64,000 nt of DNA from Planctomycetota bacterium. GTDB lineage: Bacteria; Planctomycetota; Phycisphaerae; UBA1845; UTPLA1. Of this stretch, positions 61,679 to 64,000 are shown piece by piece. The notes under the pieces are model-generated. The model was not told the DNA's origin. It saw only the letters and a list, made by a program, of their open reading frames with translations, and did not search any database. A program made the translations under genes and the position numbers. Each line of letters begins with the position of its first letter. Position 1 is the first letter of the stretch. Location of the stretch: NCBI GenBank assembly GCA_016712275.1, contig JADJRI010000009.1:1-64000 (forward strand), written 5' to 3'.

Positions 61679-64000
61679 ATGACATTCCGCGCGCGTCGTG
61701 CATCGGCAGGCTTCTTGTCGGGTTTTCTTGTTCTGGCTCTCACGCTCGAACTCGGCGCCCAGCAATTCGTGGATGATACGGACACGCGGTTTCCCTTCCC
61801 AAACCCAACGGACTACACCAATCAGCTCACGATCGGTGACATCGACAACGACGGCGATCTAGACATCATCTTTGCGAATGGCGGTGGTTTTTCATCGGCA
61901 GGCACGCCTGAGATTCAGCGGGTTTATATCAACAACGGCAGCGGGGTGTTCAGCGATCAATCCACGGCGCGGCTTGGGTTCAGCGGACTGTGCCGCGGCG
62001 CGGAACTGGGCGACATCGATAACGACGGCGATCTCGATCTGGTTTTTGCCCAGGATTTCAATCGGCGTCCCGCGCTTTTTCTGAATGACGGTTCGGGTTT
62101 TTTCTCCAACGTGACCGCCGCGCGCCTTCCGGCGATCAACCTCAGCAGCTCGCGCGCCAACTTCGCGGACATCGACAACGACGGCGATCTTGATTTGTAT
62201 TTCGTCAACGGCGGATCGAGCCGTTTCGGCTGCGGGCAATTTCGCGTTTATGTCAACAACGGCCTCGGATTTTTTACGGATCAGACAGCGGCATTGCATC
62301 CGCTGGCGGCCTACTGCGAGCCGATGGACTGCATCTTCGGCGACATCGACGGCGATTTCGATCTCGATATTCGCACGGCCGGCCGCGGTACGAACAACAG
62401 CAAATTGCTTCGCAACAACGGAGCGGGTGTGTTTTCACTGATCGCGGGGATGCCGGCCGACAGCACCTGTTATTCATATGACTTCGGCGACATCAACGGC
62501 GACGGCGATCTGGATCTCCTGGGCGCGAACGCCGGGCCCAACAACACGGAATTGCTGTTAGCGAACGATGGGACCGGCACTTTCACCAATGTCAGCACCC
62601 AATTGCAGGCCAATCCCACGGTTGATGACAACGACAGCAAGTTTTTCGACTATGACAACGACGGCGACCTCGACATCATTATCGCCGTTCTGGGCGGCAC
62701 CGCGGAGCGCATTTACACCAACAATGGCAGCGGCACGTTCACCCAGGCGAGCAATATCATCACGCCAGTCAGCGACTCGTCACTCGATGTGAAGCTGGCC
62801 GACGTGAACAACGACGGCCGGCTGGACATCATCACGGCCCAGGGCGAATCGGGCAATTTTCAGAATCGCATTTACATGAATTTCGGACCGGCCGACACAG
62901 TACCGCCCCGAATCGTGAGTACGGAACAGTTGGCCGATACGGATGACACGGTGGGGCCGTATGTCGTTCGGGCGGCGGTTCTGGATGGGATGACATCGGA
63001 TCGGAATTTCTTCGATCGGGGCGTTTTTCTGAATTATTCGATCAATGGCGGCCCGGTGACGCGCGTCACGATGAAATACAGCGGCGGCCAGATTTATCGC
63101 GGGGCCATTCCGAGTCAGCCCTGCGGCGGTACGATTTCTTATTTCGTTACGGCCAAAGACTGGGCGAATAACACCGGCACCGGCACATCGCTGATGTTTC
63201 ACATTGCCGAGTCGGGGGCCCTGCGGTTTGTGTTTGATGGCGGGATGGGCGCGCCGAATTTGATTGCGCCGTGTACGTCGCTTCCGTTTGAAGTTGATAT
63301 TCAGCCGTGTGCCGAGGAATTCCAGCCGGGCACGGCGATTTTGCATTATCAGTATGGGCCCAATGCCGATAGCGTGTCGCTTACTCCATTGAGCAGTTCG
63401 CTGCATTCCGGCGTATTACCAGCGACGACGTGTGGTGTTTCGGCCAGTTATTTCATCAGCGCTCAGACTCTCACCGGAGAATTGGTGTACTTCCCCGAGG
63501 GCGCACCGGCGACGGCTCAGGCATTGGCGGTGGGGGTGCTGGAGCAGCAGCCCATTTTTGCCGAGGACTTTGAAGTGGGCTTGCCGTCTGGTTGGCAGAC
63601 GACCGAGCTTTGGGGCGTGACGAGCGCCTGCACCGTTGCACCGGTTTGCGATGGCGCGGCATGGGCCTATTGCGGCGATGTCGATGCCTGCAATTACGAT
63701 TTCGGCTCGACGGACAGCCGACTGACGGCACCCGCGATTTTGCTGCCACAAAGTTCGGATATTTCGCTTTCGTATTGTTCGACGTTTGAGCGTGAGGCAT
63801 TCGGGACGACGGATTGGCCCTCGTTGCTCGTCAATGGGGAGACGGTGGACGAGCCGGCGCAAGGCGGGCTGGCTTCGACGCCGTGGGTGACGCGAACAGT
63901 CGATTTAACGCAGTATGCCGGGCAGAGCGTGACGCTACAGTGGCGGTTTAACACGACCGATGCTTTTGGCAACGATTTTCATGGGTGGCAAATCGACCAT
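61679..64000 (+). CDS. Secreted FG-GAP/VCBS-repeat protein with MAM-like module (runs off right edge)
   Basis: AGGGAGGG precedes MTFRARRASAGFLSGFLVLA and a hydrophobic signal ending LGAQ. At least seven repeats of IGDIDNDGDLDIIFANGG type with INNGSGVF follow, the FG-GAP/VCBS beta-propeller with calcium-binding DxDxDGDxD loops. A beta-sandwich linker (VPPRIVSTEQLADTDDTVGP) leads to EDFEVGLPSGWQTTELWGVT, FEREAFGTTDWPSLLVNGE and FGNDFHGWQIDH, the same module as residues ~745-905 of the gene at 9484. The end and any C-terminal sorting signal are outside the window. Confidence 0.88.
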   Translation, partial: MTFRARRASAGFLSGFLVLALTLELGAQQFVDDTDTRFPFPNPTDYTNQLTIGDIDNDGDLDIIFANGGGFSSAGTPEIQRVYINNGSGVFSDQSTARLGFSGLCRGAELGDIDNDGDLDLVFAQDFNRRPALFLNDGSGFFSNVTAARLPAINLSSSRANFADIDNDGDLDLYFVNGGSSRFGCGQFRVYVNNGLGFFTDQTAALHPLAAYCEPMDCIFGDIDGDFDLDIRTAGRGTNNSKLLRNNGAGVFSLIAGMPADSTCYSYDFGDINGDGDLDLLGANAGPNNTELLLANDGTGTFTNVSTQLQANPTVDDNDSKFFDYDNDGDLDIIIAVLGGTAERIYTNNGSGTFTQASNIITPVSDSSLDVKLADVNNDGRLDIITAQGESGNFQNRIYMNFGPADTVPPRIVSTEQLADTDDTVGPYVVRAAVLDGMTSDRNFFDRGVFLNYSINGGPVTRVTMKYSGGQIYRGAIPSQPCGGTISYFVTAKDWANNTGTGTSLMFHIAESGALRFVFDGGMGAPNLIAPCTSLPFEVDIQPCAEEFQPGTAILHYQYGPNADSVSLTPLSSSLHSGVLPATTCGVSASYFISAQTLTGELVYFPEGAPATAQALAVGVLEQQPIFAEDFEVGLPSGWQTTELWGVTSACTVAPVCDGAAWAYCGDVDACNYDFGSTDSRLTAPAILLPQSSDISLSYCSTFEREAFGTTDWPSLLVNGETVDEPAQGGLASTPWVTRTVDLTQYAGQSVTLQWRFNTTDAFGNDFHGWQIDH

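Overview
This 64 kb window most likely comes from a member of the Planctomycetota. The main reasons are a shell-protein locus of bacterial-microcompartment (BMC) type with EutN/CcmL vertices, PEP-CTERM and dockerin-like C-termini on very large secreted proteins, PQQ-type beta-propellers, and small membrane proteins that start with a CxxCGYNLR zinc ribbon. The class cannot be fixed from this sequence; a Phycisphaerae-like lineage is my guess.

Layout. 0-6.3 kb: the 5' end of a B12-binding radical SAM gene, a small orphan protein, a HAF-repeat PEP-CTERM protein, mcsA with a broken mcsB, a PTPS/QueD-family protein, trpE and a tRNA-Leu(GAG). 6.6-14 kb: two large paralogous secreted proteins of an unnamed family and a PQQ-propeller protein. 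14-15.8 kb: two paralogous zinc-ribbon membrane proteins. 16-20.8 kb: a compact BMC locus with two tandem-domain shell proteins, one hexamer, three pentamers, a CoA-acylating aldehyde dehydrogenase and an embedded lipoprotein, but no aldehyde-generating signature enzyme. 21-25.6 kb: an outer-membrane barrel, a DUF456 protein, a HEAT-like protein, acylphosphatase and rho. 25.6-33.4 kb: a surface-polysaccharide glycosyltransferase cluster. 33.4-37.2 kb: a PtsN-like regulator, RNase D and a GT-C membrane glycosyltransferase. 37.4-64 kb: a secretome region holding a 2000-residue malectin/propeller lipoprotein, a thrombospondin-type-3-repeat protein with an unusual Cys-rich C-terminal anchor, a third copy of the unnamed family fused to a sugar-dehydrogenase domain and a CxxCH heme motif, a second sugar dehydrogenase with a dockerin, and an FG-GAP protein running off the right edge. 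A ComM/YifB ATPase and small hypotheticals lie between them.

How the genes may work together (inference): much of the window concerns extracellular sugar handling. Malectin and FG-GAP modules would bind, the PQQ/GSDH propellers would oxidise, and dockerin, PEP-CTERM or lipoprotein signals would place the proteins at the surface. The BMC would process a toxic aldehyde inside the cell.

Sequence quality warning: about nineteen frameshifts interrupt otherwise well-conserved proteins. Nearly all can be explained as loss of one base in a short run, or of two bases in a GC, GT or CT repeat. I therefore annotate the pieces of each broken gene separately and cross-reference them. Long-read indel errors are the simplest explanation, but real decay is not excluded.
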